DNA of 64,000 bases from Altererythrobacter sp. KTW20L (GCF_023501975.1 NZ_JAMFLH010000007.1:124001-188000), one strand, 5' to 3'. Numbered from the stretch's first letter, positions 42,421 through 51,777 are shown. Program-made: numbers and translations. The notes: generated by a model not told the origin, from the letters alone.

Positions 42421-43235
42421 CCGAGCAAGAGCTGACGACCGAGACCGCGGCCGACCCCGCCGCCAATGAAGGCCTGAGCGATCCCAAAATCCGGGCAACC
42501 GACGTGTCGGTCTACTATGGCGACAAGAAGGCCATCGACCAGGTCTCGATCGATATCCATGCCGAACACGTGACCTCGTTCATCGGCCCATCTGGTTGTG
42601 GCAAGTCCACCTTCCTGCGTACTCTCAACCGCATGAACGACACCATCCCGTCGGCCAGGGTCGAAGGCGTGATCGAGCTGGACGGCGAGGATATCTACCA
42701 GTCGGGCATGGACGTGGTGCAACTGCGCGCGCGGGTCGGCATGGTGTTCCAGAAGCCCAACCCCTTCCCCAAGTCGATTTACGACAACATCGCCTATGGC
42801 CCCCGCATCCACGGCCTGGCCCAGGGCAAGACCGAAATCGACGAGATCGTCGAGCGAAGCCTGCGCCGCGCGGGCTTGTGGGAGGAAGTGAAGGACCGGC
42901 TGGAGGAATCAGGCACGGCCCTGTCTGGCGGCCAGCAGCAGCGCCTTTGCATCGCCCGCGCCATCGCGGTCGATCCCGAAGTCATCCTGATGGACGAGCC
43001 TTGTTCGGCGCTCGATCCCATCGCCACGGCCAAGATCGAGGAACTAATCGACGAGTTGCGTGGTAGATATGCCATCGTGATCGTCACCCACTCGATGCAG
43101 CAGGCGGCGCGCGTTTCGCAGCGGACGGCCTTCTTCCACCTCGGCAACCTGGTGGAGTATGGTCACACGTCGGACATATTCACCAATCCCCGCCTCAAGC
43201 GGACGCAGGATTACATCACCGGCAGGTACGGTTAG
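42414..43235 (+). CDS. pstB: Phosphate ABC transporter ATP-binding protein PstB
   Basis: ATPase of the Pst importer, 273 residues. Walker [10 protein letters not shown] at about 58-66, the Q-loop in [17 protein letters not shown], signature [14 protein letters not shown], Walker [14 protein letters not shown], and the switch His in VTHSMQQA. Preceded by overlapping pstA and followed by phoU after 8 bases. Confidence 0.97.
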   Translation: MVTEQELTTETAADPAANEGLSDPKIRATDVSVYYGDKKAIDQVSIDIHAEHVTSFIGPSGCGKSTFLRTLNRMNDTIPSARVEGVIELDGEDIYQSGMDVVQLRARVGMVFQKPNPFPKSIYDNIAYGPRIHGLAQGKTEIDEIVERSLRRAGLWEEVKDRLEESGTALSGGQQQRLCIARAIAVDPEVILMDEPCSALDPIATAKIEELIDELRGRYAIVIVTHSMQQAARVSQRTAFFHLGNLVEYGHTSDIFTNPRLKRTQDYITGRYG

Positions 43236-43243
43236 GAACTGGC

Positions 43244-43912
43244 ATGGCAGAGCATACGGTCAAGGCGTTCGACGAGGACATCACCCGCCTGCGCGGCCTG
43301 ATCGCGGAGCTTGGCGGCCTGGCCGAACTGGCGATCCAGCAGGCGATGGAGGCCATCGTCACCGGAGACGAGGAACTGGCCCGTGAAGTGGTCGAGCGCG
43401 ACAAGAAGCTCGACGCGCTGGAAGCCGAAGTCGATGCCATGGCCATCCGCGTGCTCGCCCTGCGCGCACCCATGGCCGATGACCTGCGCGAAATCATCGC
43501 CGCGCTCAAGATCGCCGGCGTGGTCGAGCGGATCGGCGACTATGCCAAGAACATCGCCAAGCGCACCGGGCGGATCGAGGGCCGCAGCCGGTTCGAGCCG
43601 TTGACCCTGCTGCCCGCCATGGCCGATGTCGCCGCCGAAATGGTCCACGACGTGCTCACCGCCTATGCCGCGCGTGATCCCATCGTGGCGCGCGAGGTAA
43701 TCGCGCGGGATGCGAAGGTCGATGCCTTCTACGACAGCATCTTCCGCAACCTTGTCAGCTACATGGTCGAAAACCCCGCCACCATCAGCAGCGCGGCGCA
43801 ACTGCTGTTCGTGGCGCGCAACCTCGAACGCATTGGCGACCATGCCACCAACGTGGCCGAAATGGTCCACTTCGTCGCGCTCGGCTCCTACCCAAGCGAA
43901 ATCGAGCGTTGA
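43244..43912 (+). CDS. phoU: Phosphate signalling protein PhoU
   Basis: Negative regulator that links the Pst transporter state to PhoR. The 222-residue protein has the two three-helix PhoU repeats, each with the metal-binding-like acidic motif (EVVERDKKLDALEAEVD in the first, EVIARDAKVDAFYDSIF in the second) and LERIGDHATNVAEMV near the C-terminus. Co-transcribed with pstB. Confidence 0.96.
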   Translation: MAEHTVKAFDEDITRLRGLIAELGGLAELAIQQAMEAIVTGDEELAREVVERDKKLDALEAEVDAMAIRVLALRAPMADDLREIIAALKIAGVVERIGDYAKNIAKRTGRIEGRSRFEPLTLLPAMADVAAEMVHDVLTAYAARDPIVAREVIARDAKVDAFYDSIFRNLVSYMVENPATISSAAQLLFVARNLERIGDHATNVAEMVHFVALGSYPSEIER

Positions 43913-43919
43913 AACATTC

Positions 43920-43937
43920 CTGACGCAAATGTGACAT
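43920..43937 (+). promoter_or_regulatory. Weak Pho-box-like repeat before phoB
   Basis: CTGACGC-AAAT-GTGACAT has 7-4-7 spacing but several mismatches to CTGTCAT. It could support autoregulation of phoB, which lies 55 bases downstream. Confidence 0.35.
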
Positions 43938-43991
43938 AAGACAGCGCCGAACCAAGGAGCCGCAATCCGGCGGCCTGACAGGAAATGCTGA

Positions 43992-44681
43992 ATGTCCGCT
44001 CCCAAACTGCTGCTGGTTGAAGATGATACGGCGTTGGCCGAACTGCTCGAATACCGCTTCGAGAACGAGGGTTATGACGTGCGCGTCACCCCCGATGGCG
44101 AGGAAGCCATGGTGCTGGCCGCCGAAGACACGCCCGATCTCGTCATCCTCGATTGGATGATCGAAGGGATCAGCGGGATCGAGGTCTGCCGCCGCCTGCG
44201 CCGCAACAAGGAAACCGCCCACGTCCCGATCATCATGCTCACCGCACGCGAGGGCGAGGATGACCGGGTGCGCGGACTGGAAACGGGCGCGGATGACTAT
44301 GTCACCAAGCCCTTCAGCCCTCGCGAGTTGCTGGCCCGCGTTTCGGCCGTATTGCGCCGCGTGCGCCCTGCCCTGGCCGGCGAGGCGATCGAGGCGGGCG
44401 ACCTCAGGCTCGACCCCGTCGCCCACCGGGTGGAACGACGCGGCCGCCAGTTGCAGATCGGCCCGACCGAATACCGCCTGATCAAGTTCTTCATGGAACA
44501 CCCGCGCCGTGTGTTCAGCCGCAACCAGTTGCTCGACGCGGTCTGGGGCACCGGCAGCGAGATCGAGGAGCGCACGGTCGATGTCCACATCCGCCGTCTG
44601 CGCAAGGCCATTGCGGTGGAAAACGCCCGCGACCCGATCCGCACCGTGCGGTCCGCCGGTTACGCGCTGGAGCCGGTTTAG
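43992..44681 (+). CDS. phoB: Phosphate regulon response regulator PhoB
   Basis: OmpR-type regulator, 229 residues. The receiver domain has the acidic pair EDD at residues 10-12, the phosphorylated Asp54 in VILDWMIEG and the conserved Lys of YVTKPFSPREL; the winged-helix domain has IGPTEYRLIKFFMEHP and ERTVDVHIRRLRKAI. It would bind the Pho boxes seen before the porin and pstS. Unlike the frequent phoB-phoR order, here phoR opens and phoB closes the cluster. Confidence 0.96.
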   Translation: MSAPKLLLVEDDTALAELLEYRFENEGYDVRVTPDGEEAMVLAAEDTPDLVILDWMIEGISGIEVCRRLRRNKETAHVPIIMLTAREGEDDRVRGLETGADDYVTKPFSPRELLARVSAVLRRVRPALAGEAIEAGDLRLDPVAHRVERRGRQLQIGPTEYRLIKFFMEHPRRVFSRNQLLDAVWGTGSEIEERTVDVHIRRLRKAIAVENARDPIRTVRSAGYALEPV

Positions 44682-44684
44682 GCG

Positions 44685-45407
44685 TCAACGGCACACCCCG
44701 CCGAACCCGCGCACCTCCTGATCGAGGTGGAAGTGATCGGCGTGGGCAGCGTTGTAATCGGGTGACAAGACGGTGCCGAACAGGCCACAGGCCGAATCGC
44801 GCACTGCGCGCAGGAATTCCGCCTCCTCCCCTTCACCATTCCAGTCACCCAGCAGGCTGATGCGGCGGCCGTCCTCCAGCACGAAATCGGCGATATCGAT
44901 AGCGTTGCCGGTGGCGTGCTCGCTCCAGTTGCCGCTGTCCTGGCCGTAGATCCGGCGGCAGGAATAGGTGCCCATGTGCTCGATCCGCGCCAGCGGCGAG
45001 CCGAGCAATTCCACTGCCGCGGGTTCCACCCCGTGCCGCAGCCATAGCTGGAGGCCAGTTGCCACCGGGCAGGTCATTTGTGGCGCGGCGGGTGCGATAT
45101 AGCTGCCGCCTAGCGCGGTGCGATCGGTGCGCAGGCACTGCCCCTCGCCGCTTGGCGGCAAGGCTTCGAACGCCACGTCGCCGCGGGTGAGGACGGCGCG
45201 GCATTCCTCGACATCGTCCTGCAAGGCGGCCAGCTTGGTGCCCGTGGCCCAGCCAATGGGATGGGCAAGTTCGAGCGGAGCCCAGGGATCGTGCTGCGGA
45301 TTGTCCAGCATCCAGCCCCGCACCGCCATCACCAGGCTGGCGAGCAGCAGCAGGCCCACCGCAATGCGGTCGATCCGGAAAATTCTTCGTTTCGGCGGTT
45401 GCACCAT
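44685..45407 (-). CDS. Extensin-like C-terminal domain protein
   Basis: A 240-residue protein with one N-terminal membrane anchor (about residues 13-29) and a periplasmic extensin-like domain related to D,D/L,D-carboxypeptidase folds: SEHATGNAIDIADF and HADHFHLD provide the probable metal-binding His and Asp residues, and several cysteines (QCLRTD, YSCRRIYG, SACGLFG) could form disulphides. Likely cell-wall linked. It starts 2 bases after the dnaE2 stop on the same strand, so it may be read from the SOS transcript, though a repair role is not implied. Confidence 0.85.
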   Translation of the reverse strand: MVQPPKRRIFRIDRIAVGLLLLASLVMAVRGWMLDNPQHDPWAPLELAHPIGWATGTKLAALQDDVEECRAVLTRGDVAFEALPPSGEGQCLRTDRTALGGSYIAPAAPQMTCPVATGLQLWLRHGVEPAAVELLGSPLARIEHMGTYSCRRIYGQDSGNWSEHATGNAIDIADFVLEDGRRISLLGDWNGEGEEAEFLRAVRDSACGLFGTVLSPDYNAAHADHFHLDQEVRGFGGVCR

Positions 45408-45409
45408 CC

Positions 45410-48400
45410 CTAGTGAAAGTCACGAGAGCGCGGAATGATCCGGGCATCGCGCGGATGGCCCCGCAAAGTGGGCGGCAACTGGTCGATCATGTCGCGCGGG
45501 CGGATGGTCTCCCCGTTCTGACCCAGAGTTCCGGCATGGTCGGCGCGGGCCAATGGCGCCTGCAGCAGGTCGTCCGACAGCAGGTGGAGCTGGTGGGTCG
45601 CATCGGTCATGTGGTGGGCGATGACGTGGATCACCTCGTCATCGTACTCCACCCGGCCGCGCACTTCCATCAGCCGCGATCCCATCACCACCTTGCGCTG
45701 GCGGTCCTTCAGGTCGGGCCAGACGACGAGGTTGATGACCCCGGTCTCGTCCTCCAGCGTGATGAAGCACACGCCCTTGGCGCTGCCGGGCCGCTGGCGG
45801 ATCAGCACCACGCCGGCCACCTGCACCATCGAGCGGAACTTGCGGTCGCGCAGGTCGCAGGCGCGCACGAAGCCGCGTTCGCCCAGGCTGGCGCGCAGGA
45901 AGGCGAGCGGGTGGGCCTTCAGCGACAGGCGCGTGGTCTGGTAATCGGCCACCACTTCTTCGCTCAGCGGCATCTGCGGCAGGATAGCGCGGTGTTTCTC
46001 CGCCCCCTCGTCGCGCGCTTCTGCATGGGCGAACAGCGGCAGGTCGGGCGCACCCACCAGGCTGCGGGCATCCCACAGTGCCTGCCTGCGGGAAAGGTTG
46101 AGCGATCCGAAGGCATCCGCGCTGGCAAGCCGCTCGACATGGGCCGGGCCAATCCGCGCCCGCGCCCGCAGGTCCGCCACATCGGCAAAAGCCCCGCCCT
46201 CCACGCGCGCAGCGACGATGGCGGCGGCGACATGTTCGGGCAGGCCATCAACCTGCCGCAGGCCAAGGCGCAAGGCCATTTTCTCCCTCTCCCCTTCAGG
46301 GGAGGGGGTCGGGGGGTGGGGGACTGCAGGCGCAGCGTCTGCCGCCCCCACACCCAACCCTCTCCCCTGAAGGGGAGAGGGCTCTTTCTCCAAAGTACAA
46401 TCCCAGTCCGAACAGTTCACATCCACCGGCAGCACCGGCACCCCATGCTCGCGCGCATCACGCACGATCTGCGCCGGGGCATAGAACCCCATCGGCTGCG
46501 AATTGAGCAGCGCGGCGCCAAAAGCTGCGGGAAAGTGGCATTTCAGCCAGCTCGATACATAGACGAGGTGCGCGAAGCTGGCGGCGTGGCTTTCGGGAAA
46601 GCCGTATTCGCCAAAGCCCCTGATCTGGTTGAAGCAGCGCTGGGCGAAATCGCGGTCATATCCGCGCGCCACCATGCGTTCGACCATCATGTCCTGCAAT
46701 TCGTCCACCATTCCGCGGCTGCGGAACGTGGCCATGGCCTTGCGCAGGCGGTTCGCTTCCAACCCGGAGAACTTCGCTGCATCCAGCGCGATCTTCATCG
46801 CCTGCTCCTGGAAGATCGGCACGCCCAGCGTCCGGCCGAGGATGCTGGTCAACTCGTCGGGCGGGCCATGTTCCGGCCCCGGCGCGGGGATGACGACCTG
46901 CTCCTCGCCCCGGCGGCGCTTGAGGTAGGGGTGGACCATGTCGCCCTGGATCGGGCCGGGCCGCACGATGGCCACCTGGATGACGAGGTCATAGAACTCG
47001 CGCGGGCGCAGGCGGGGCAACATGTTCATCTGCGCGCGGCTTTCCACCTGGAACACGCCGAGCGAATCGCCCTTGCGCAGCATGGCGTAGGTTTCCGGAT
47101 CCTCGCGCGGGACGCTCGCCAGCGTCAGGTCGCGGCCATGGTGTGCGCCCAGCAAGTCGAGGCATTTGCGGATGCAGGTGAGCATGCCCAGCGCCAGCAC
47201 ATCGACCTTGAGGATGCCCAGCGTGTCGATGTCGTCCTTGTCCCATTCGATGAAGGTCCGGTCGGGCATGGCCCCGTTGCCGATCGGCACGGTCTCGGTC
47301 AGCAGGCTTTCGGTCAGGATGAAACCGCCGACGTGCTGGCCCAGGTGGCGCGGCATGCCGATCATCTGTTCGGTCAGCTTGAGCACGCGCCTGAGGTGCG
47401 GATCGGACAGGTCCATGCCGGTTTCGGCCACGTGCTTCACGCCGATCTCGTGCCCGTGCCCGCCCCAGACAGTGCGCGACAGCGCGGCGGTGACATCTTC
47501 CGACAGGCCCATCGCCTTGCCCACCTGGCGGATCGCCATGCGCGGACGGTAATGGATCACCGTGGCGCAGAGCCCGGCGCGGTGGCGACCATACTTGGCA
47601 TAGATATGCTGGATCACCTCCTCGCGCCGCTCATGCTCGAAATCGACGTCGATATCGGGCGGCTCCTTGCGTTCTTCGGAGATGAAGCGGTCGAACAGCA
47701 ACTGGTGCTTGGCCGGATCCACGCTGGTAATGCCCAGCACATAGCAGACCGCCGAATTGGCCGCAGAGCCCCGCCCCTGGCACAGGATCGGGGGGTCCTG
47801 CGCGCGGGCGAAATCGACGATATCCTTGATGGTGAGGAAGTATCGCGCCAGTTCCAGCTTGGCGATCAAGGCCAGCTCACGTTCCAGCACATCCTCAACA
47901 GATTGCGGCAAGCCATTGGGATAGCGCCATTGTGCCCCCTCCCATGTCTGCTGCTCAAGGTATTCCTGCGGGTCCATGCCATCGGGGTAGATCTCGCGCG
48001 GGTATTCATAGCGCAACTCCTCCAGGCTGAACCGGCAGGCATCGGCCACCTTGCGGGCGGCAGTGATGGCGTGGGGCCAGCGGGCGAACAGCTGCTGCAT
48101 CTGTTCGGGGCTTTTGAGGTGCCGCTCGGCATTGGCGTGGAGCAGGCGGCCGGCGGCGGCAACCGTGGTCTTGTGGCGGATCGCGGTCATCACGTCCTGC
48201 AAGGGGCGGCGGTCGGGCGCGTGGTAATGCACGTCGTTGGTTGCCAGGATCGTGCAGCCATTGGCCCGCGCCAGGGCATCCAATCGCTCGATCCGCGCTA
48301 CGTCGTCCCCGCGATAGAGGTAGCTGGCGGCGATGTGCCGCAGGGTGGGAAGCTGACGGGTCAGATGCGGCAGAAGGTCGGCCAGATCAGCGACAATCCT

Positions 48401-49024
48401 TCTCCCCTCCCGCTTGCGGGAGGGGCCGGGGGTGGGCCCGGTCCCATCGGCGTTCGCCGCATTCCCACCCCTAACCCCTCCCGCAAGCGGGAGGGGAATG
48501 ACGTTGTCCTCCACCGCTACGGTGAATTCGTGGGACAAATCGTCCGACGGCAACAGGATAAGCTGCACGCCCTCGCTATGCTCCGCCAGCATGGCGAGGC
48601 TGATGTCGCAGGCTCCCTTGTCCTGCCATTCGCCATCCAGCGTGCCCATGCGCCCGGCCGAGATCAGGCGGCACAGGCGGCCATAGGCGGCGCGGTCGGT
48701 CGGATAGGCGAGGAAGACGAGCCCTTCTGCCAGTTCCAACCGGCAGCCGATTACCGGGCGCAATTTCAGCGTCCGCGCTTCGGCATGGAGGCGGACCACC
48801 CCGGCAAAGGAATTGGCATCGGCAATGCCAATCGCATCATAGCCCAACGCGCGGGCCTGCAGCACCAGGTCCACCGCATCGGACGCACCGCGCAGGAACG
48901 AAAAGCAGCTCGCCACGCCCAGCTCCACGAAGGGCGCCGGCGGTGGCGGCGCAATCCCTTCCGGGCCGAGTTCGTGGTCCAGCGCGATCGTGCGGCGCGG
49001 CATGAGGAGGTCGTTTTCAGGCAT
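45410..49024 (-). CDS. dnaE2: Error-prone DNA polymerase DnaE2
   Basis: The C-family translesion polymerase that works with ImuA and ImuB in SOS mutagenesis. The 1204-residue protein has an N-terminal PHP domain (FVELGVASCFSFLRGASDA), catalytic aspartates in PPDIDVDFEHERR at about residue 453-458, and a C-terminal OB-fold (VQVAGVVLIRQRPGSAKG). It is longer than usual because two palindromic elements lie in frame, at about residues 176-207 and 881-913, encoding Pro/Gly/Arg-rich peptides. Both remain open with no frameshift, so the polymerase is probably functional. It starts 3 bases after the UdgX gene. Confidence 0.96.
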   Translation of the reverse strand: MPENDLLMPRRTIALDHELGPEGIAPPPPAPFVELGVASCFSFLRGASDAVDLVLQARALGYDAIGIADANSFAGVVRLHAEARTLKLRPVIGCRLELAEGLVFLAYPTDRAAYGRLCRLISAGRMGTLDGEWQDKGACDISLAMLAEHSEGVQLILLPSDDLSHEFTVAVEDNVIPLPLAGGVRGGNAANADGTGPTPGPSRKREGRRIVADLADLLPHLTRQLPTLRHIAASYLYRGDDVARIERLDALARANGCTILATNDVHYHAPDRRPLQDVMTAIRHKTTVAAAGRLLHANAERHLKSPEQMQQLFARWPHAITAARKVADACRFSLEELRYEYPREIYPDGMDPQEYLEQQTWEGAQWRYPNGLPQSVEDVLERELALIAKLELARYFLTIKDIVDFARAQDPPILCQGRGSAANSAVCYVLGITSVDPAKHQLLFDRFISEERKEPPDIDVDFEHERREEVIQHIYAKYGRHRAGLCATVIHYRPRMAIRQVGKAMGLSEDVTAALSRTVWGGHGHEIGVKHVAETGMDLSDPHLRRVLKLTEQMIGMPRHLGQHVGGFILTESLLTETVPIGNGAMPDRTFIEWDKDDIDTLGILKVDVLALGMLTCIRKCLDLLGAHHGRDLTLASVPREDPETYAMLRKGDSLGVFQVESRAQMNMLPRLRPREFYDLVIQVAIVRPGPIQGDMVHPYLKRRRGEEQVVIPAPGPEHGPPDELTSILGRTLGVPIFQEQAMKIALDAAKFSGLEANRLRKAMATFRSRGMVDELQDMMVERMVARGYDRDFAQRCFNQIRGFGEYGFPESHAASFAHLVYVSSWLKCHFPAAFGAALLNSQPMGFYAPAQIVRDAREHGVPVLPVDVNCSDWDCTLEKEPSPLQGRGLGVGAADAAPAVPHPPTPSPEGEREKMALRLGLRQVDGLPEHVAAAIVAARVEGGAFADVADLRARARIGPAHVERLASADAFGSLNLSRRQALWDARSLVGAPDLPLFAHAEARDEGAEKHRAILPQMPLSEEVVADYQTTRLSLKAHPLAFLRASLGERGFVRACDLRDRKFRSMVQVAGVVLIRQRPGSAKGVCFITLEDETGVINLVVWPDLKDRQRKVVMGSRLMEVRGRVEYDDEVIHVIAHHMTDATHQLHLLSDDLLQAPLARADHAGTLGQNGETIRPRDMIDQLPPTLRGHPRDARIIPRSRDFH
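46285..46381. repeat. GC-rich palindromic element, copy C (inside dnaE2)
   Basis: A 97-base element bounded by perfect 20-base inverted repeats, CCCTCTCCCCTTCAGGGGAG at the left (46285-46304) and its complement at 46362-46381, each arm itself hairpin-forming. It is read in frame by dnaE2 and inserts a Pro/Gly/Glu-rich peptide between SDWDCTLEKE and ALRLGLRQ, segments that are normally close together in DnaE2. Confidence 0.9.
48404..48496. repeat. GC-rich palindromic element, copy D (inside dnaE2)
   Basis: A 93-base element (31 codons) with perfect 22-base inverted ends at 48404-48425 and 48475-48496, each of the form CCCCTCCCGC-TT/AA-GCGGGAGGGG. It is read in frame and adds a peptide beginning PLPLAGGVRGG and ending PSRKREG within the PHP-domain region, about residues 176-207. 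Confidence 0.9.
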
Positions 49025-49027
49025 ATG

Positions 49028-50488
49028 CTAACGCCCGGCTAGCTCCGCCAGCCTGCCCGCCACGGCCGCAAGGTCGGCATCGAACAGCCGCTCCTGTTCC
49101 TCGCGCCCTGCTCCGTCGAGCCGGAGCAGGTACGAAGGATGCGCGGTGATCCACAACTCGCTGCCATCGCCCAGCCCATGCGCCCGCCCCCGCTCGCGCG
49201 AGATGGACACGGTGCGGCCCAGCATGGAGCGCGCCGCGCTGGCCCCCAGTGCCAGCACCAGTTTCGGCTTTACCAGCGCCCGCTCATCCTCGATCCACCA
49301 GCGGCAGGTGTCGATTTCCTTGGCGGTGGGGGACTGGTGGAGCCGCCGCTTTCCCCTCATCACGAACTTGAAGTGCTTAACCCCGTTGGTGACATAGGTC
49401 GCCGCCCGGTCGATCCCGGCCTGTTCGAGGTGTTCATCCAGCAAGTGCCCGGCAGGACCAACGAAGGGCCTTCCGGCAAGGTCTTCCTGGTCGCCCGGCT
49501 GTTCGCCCACGATCATCAGATCCGCATCCTGCGGCCCCTCGCCCATCACGGCGCGGGTTTCGAGTTCGCCGATGGGGCAGCGGCGGCACATGTGGATCGC
49601 CTTGTCGATGGCGGACAGGCTGTCCGGGCGGTCTTCGGGGGCAATGGCTCCGGCATCGATCATGGTCGCCTCGCGGCCCTGCGCGCCTGCCACCAGGTCG
49701 GCAATCAGCGCGGTTTCGGGCATGTTCTTCCAGTACTTGCGCGGCATTTCCTTGAGCATGGCCCCGATCTTGAGCCGCGCGGGGTTGAAGATGGAGGCAT
49801 AGTAGCGCCGCCAGAGTTCCTCCATCGCATCGCCCGCCGGGGCATCGGCCTTCTGCGCGGGTGGCCCCTCGCACAATGCATCGCCATCCCAGTGGAGCGA
49901 GCCCTGCGGCGTCAGGATCGACCAGCGCATGTTGGCGAAGCGGCGCACGAAGAACCCGGCATTGGCGCGCAGGATATGATGCTCGGGCTCAAACCAGGCG
50001 ACGTAGTGCTCGGCGGCTTCCGGCCCCAGCGCATCGGCATCTGTCGGCACGAGGCGGAAGCGGACGAAGGCACGCATCTTGTGCATGTCGCGCCGCACCT
50101 GGCGGATGAATTCATCGAGGCGCCGCACATCGGCATCGGCCCGGTCTTCCAGTGCACGCGGATTGCCCTGCAAGCGCCACAGCAGGCGGTAGAGCAGGCC
50201 GAAGCGATCCGGGTCCGAATGGCACATTGCAGTCTGCGCCGCCTGGACGAAGGCCTTGCTGGCCCGCACGGCCCGCGCATCGGACGGCGGCGGGGAAAGG
50301 CGCGTGTCGCCAGACGCAAACAGACTGCCCGTCGCCCCGGGCTCGATCCAGGCGATCCTGTCGGGCGGCACATCGCACTGCACCAGCCCCCTCGCCCGCT
50401 CGCGCCAGAAGGCGAAGTCGTCCGCCTCGGGCAGTTGCACCGCATAGAACGCGCCGAGCCGCGGCTTCAGCTTGCCGCGGGTGGTCAT
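49028..50488 (-). CDS. UdgX-type uracil-DNA binding protein fused to DUF4130
   Basis: A 486-residue two-domain protein. The N-terminal half (to about 250) fits the DUF4130/TIGR03915 type, with no known activity. The C-terminal half is a family-4-like uracil-DNA glycosylase with GEQPGDQEDLAGRPFVGPAG (from about residue 325) and the R-loop RGKRRLHQSP near 381. In UdgX this KRRxHQ loop carries a His that bonds covalently to the sugar after uracil removal, so this enzyme is expected to crosslink to uracil DNA. Two CxxC-like and further cysteines (MCRRCPIGELETR) fit an iron-sulphur cluster. It overlaps the radical SAM gene by 4 bases and precedes dnaE2 by 3. Confidence 0.9.
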   Translation of the reverse strand: MTTRGKLKPRLGAFYAVQLPEADDFAFWRERARGLVQCDVPPDRIAWIEPGATGSLFASGDTRLSPPPSDARAVRASKAFVQAAQTAMCHSDPDRFGLLYRLLWRLQGNPRALEDRADADVRRLDEFIRQVRRDMHKMRAFVRFRLVPTDADALGPEAAEHYVAWFEPEHHILRANAGFFVRRFANMRWSILTPQGSLHWDGDALCEGPPAQKADAPAGDAMEELWRRYYASIFNPARLKIGAMLKEMPRKYWKNMPETALIADLVAGAQGREATMIDAGAIAPEDRPDSLSAIDKAIHMCRRCPIGELETRAVMGEGPQDADLMIVGEQPGDQEDLAGRPFVGPAGHLLDEHLEQAGIDRAATYVTNGVKHFKFVMRGKRRLHQSPTAKEIDTCRWWIEDERALVKPKLVLALGASAARSMLGRTVSISRERGRAHGLGDGSELWITAHPSYLLRLDGAGREEQERLFDADLAAVAGRLAELAGR

Positions 50489-51729
50489 GCCGCGAACAGC
50501 TCCAGCTGCTCCTGCTTTGGCGCCAGGAGGCTGCGCAGATCGGCCCCGTCGGTCAGCATAGTGGGCCGCCAGTCGCAGGTGATGATGAACGGGCGGATCT
50601 TCGCCACCGAAGTGGTCAGCCTGCCCACATCGTCGAGTCTGAGCGTGCGATGGCGGCGGGTGGCGAGGATCTGGCCCACCGCGCGCGTCCCCAACCCCGG
50701 CACGCGCAGCAACATCTCGCGCGAGCTGCGGTTCACATCCACGGGAAAACGCTCACGAAACTTCAGCGCCCAAGCGAGCTTGGGATCGATATCGAGCGGC
50801 AGGTTGCCCGCCGCATCGGTCGCCTCGACTACCTCGTGCGGGGCAAAGCCATAGAACCGCATCAGCCAGTCCGACTGGTACAACCGGTGCTCGCGGATCA
50901 GCGGCGGGCGCTTCAGCGGCAGCACGGCGCTGGCATCGGGGATCGGGCTGAAGGCGGAATAATAGACCCGGCGCAGGCGAAACCGGCCATAAAGCTGGCT
51001 CGCCTTGCCGACGATATCGGCATCGCTGGCGCTGTCCGCCCCCACGATCATCTGGGTGGACTGTCCGGCAGGGGCGAATTTCGGCGCGTGGCGGAAGTGC
51101 TTCTTCCCGTCGCGCGCCTCGTCGATCGATGCCTTCATGCCGCCCATTGCGCCTTCGATCATGCCGGCGTTCTTGTCGGGTGCCAGGCGGGTGAGCCCGG
51201 CCACGGTGGGCAATTCGACATTGATCGATAGGCGGTCGGCCAGGAGCCCTGCGCGGTGGATCAGGTCGGGCGAGGCTTCGGGAATGGTCTTGAGGTGAAT
51301 GTAACCACGGAAATCGTTTTCATCCCGCAGGATGCGCGCCACTTCTACCATCTGTTCCATCGTATGGTCGGCGTTCTTGACGATGCCGGAGGAGAGGAAC
51401 AGCCCTTCGATATAGTTACGCCGATAGAAGCTCAGCGTCAGGTCCGCCACTTCCTGCGGGGTGAACCTGGCACGGACCACGTTCGAGCTCTTGCGATTGA
51501 CGCAATAATGGCAATCGAAAATGCAGTGGTTGGTCAACAGGATCTTGAGTAGCGAGATGCAGCGGCCATCGGGCGCATAGGAATGGCAGATGCCCATTCC
51601 TTCGGTCGAGCCAACACCCTTCCCGCCGCTGGAATTGCGCTTGGAGGTGCCCGACGAGGCGCAGGAGGCATCGTATTTCGCCGCATCGGCGAGGATGGCG
51701 AGCTTTTCCAAGGTGCTGGGTCGGGACAT
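50485..51729 (-). CDS. Radical SAM protein, putative DNA modification/repair (TIGR03916 type)
   Basis: A 414-residue radical SAM enzyme that usually accompanies DUF4130/UdgX genes; its substrate is unknown. The cluster motif is Cys69-x3-Cys73-x2-Cys76 in CIFDCHYCVNRKS. A C-terminal helix-hairpin-helix (LLRVPGLGTRAVGQILATRR, about residues 335-370) suggests DNA binding. The protein ends QEQLELFAA; QLELF matches the sliding-clamp binding pentapeptide pattern QL(S/D)LF closely. The start MSRPSTLEKLAILADAAKYD fits the family, and lies only 2 bases after a LexA box, with no room for a ribosome site. imuB ends 48 bases upstream. Confidence 0.9.
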   Translation of the reverse strand: MSRPSTLEKLAILADAAKYDASCASSGTSKRNSSGGKGVGSTEGMGICHSYAPDGRCISLLKILLTNHCIFDCHYCVNRKSSNVVRARFTPQEVADLTLSFYRRNYIEGLFLSSGIVKNADHTMEQMVEVARILRDENDFRGYIHLKTIPEASPDLIHRAGLLADRLSINVELPTVAGLTRLAPDKNAGMIEGAMGGMKASIDEARDGKKHFRHAPKFAPAGQSTQMIVGADSASDADIVGKASQLYGRFRLRRVYYSAFSPIPDASAVLPLKRPPLIREHRLYQSDWLMRFYGFAPHEVVEATDAAGNLPLDIDPKLAWALKFRERFPVDVNRSSREMLLRVPGLGTRAVGQILATRRHRTLRLDDVGRLTTSVAKIRPFIITCDWRPTMLTDGADLRSLLAPKQEQLELFAA

Positions 51730-51731
51730 TT

Positions 51732-51746
51732 GTTCTATGTATGTTC
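51732..51746 (-). promoter_or_regulatory. LexA (SOS) box before the radical SAM gene
   Basis: GTTC-TATGTAT-GTTC on the plus strand is an exact alphaproteobacterial LexA box (GTTC-N7-GTTC). It lies in the 48-base gap after imuB and ends 2 bases before the radical SAM ATG. A promoter overlapping it would make a leaderless or almost leaderless mRNA for radical SAM-UdgX-dnaE2. Confidence 0.85.
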
Positions 51747-51777
51747 TACCGCCGGATTCGCCTAGCGCTTTGTCGGC

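Noticed and set aside
44685-45407. Extensin-like gene as a sixth mutasome component
   Set aside because: Although 2 bases from dnaE2, it is an exported cell-wall type protein with a membrane anchor; proximity alone does not support a repair role.
45413-49042. Open frame of 1209 codons on the plus strand opposite dnaE2
   Set aside because: It mirrors dnaE2 throughout and has no recognisable domain, start signal or family resemblance; long antisense frames are expected in GC-rich coding DNA with biased third positions.
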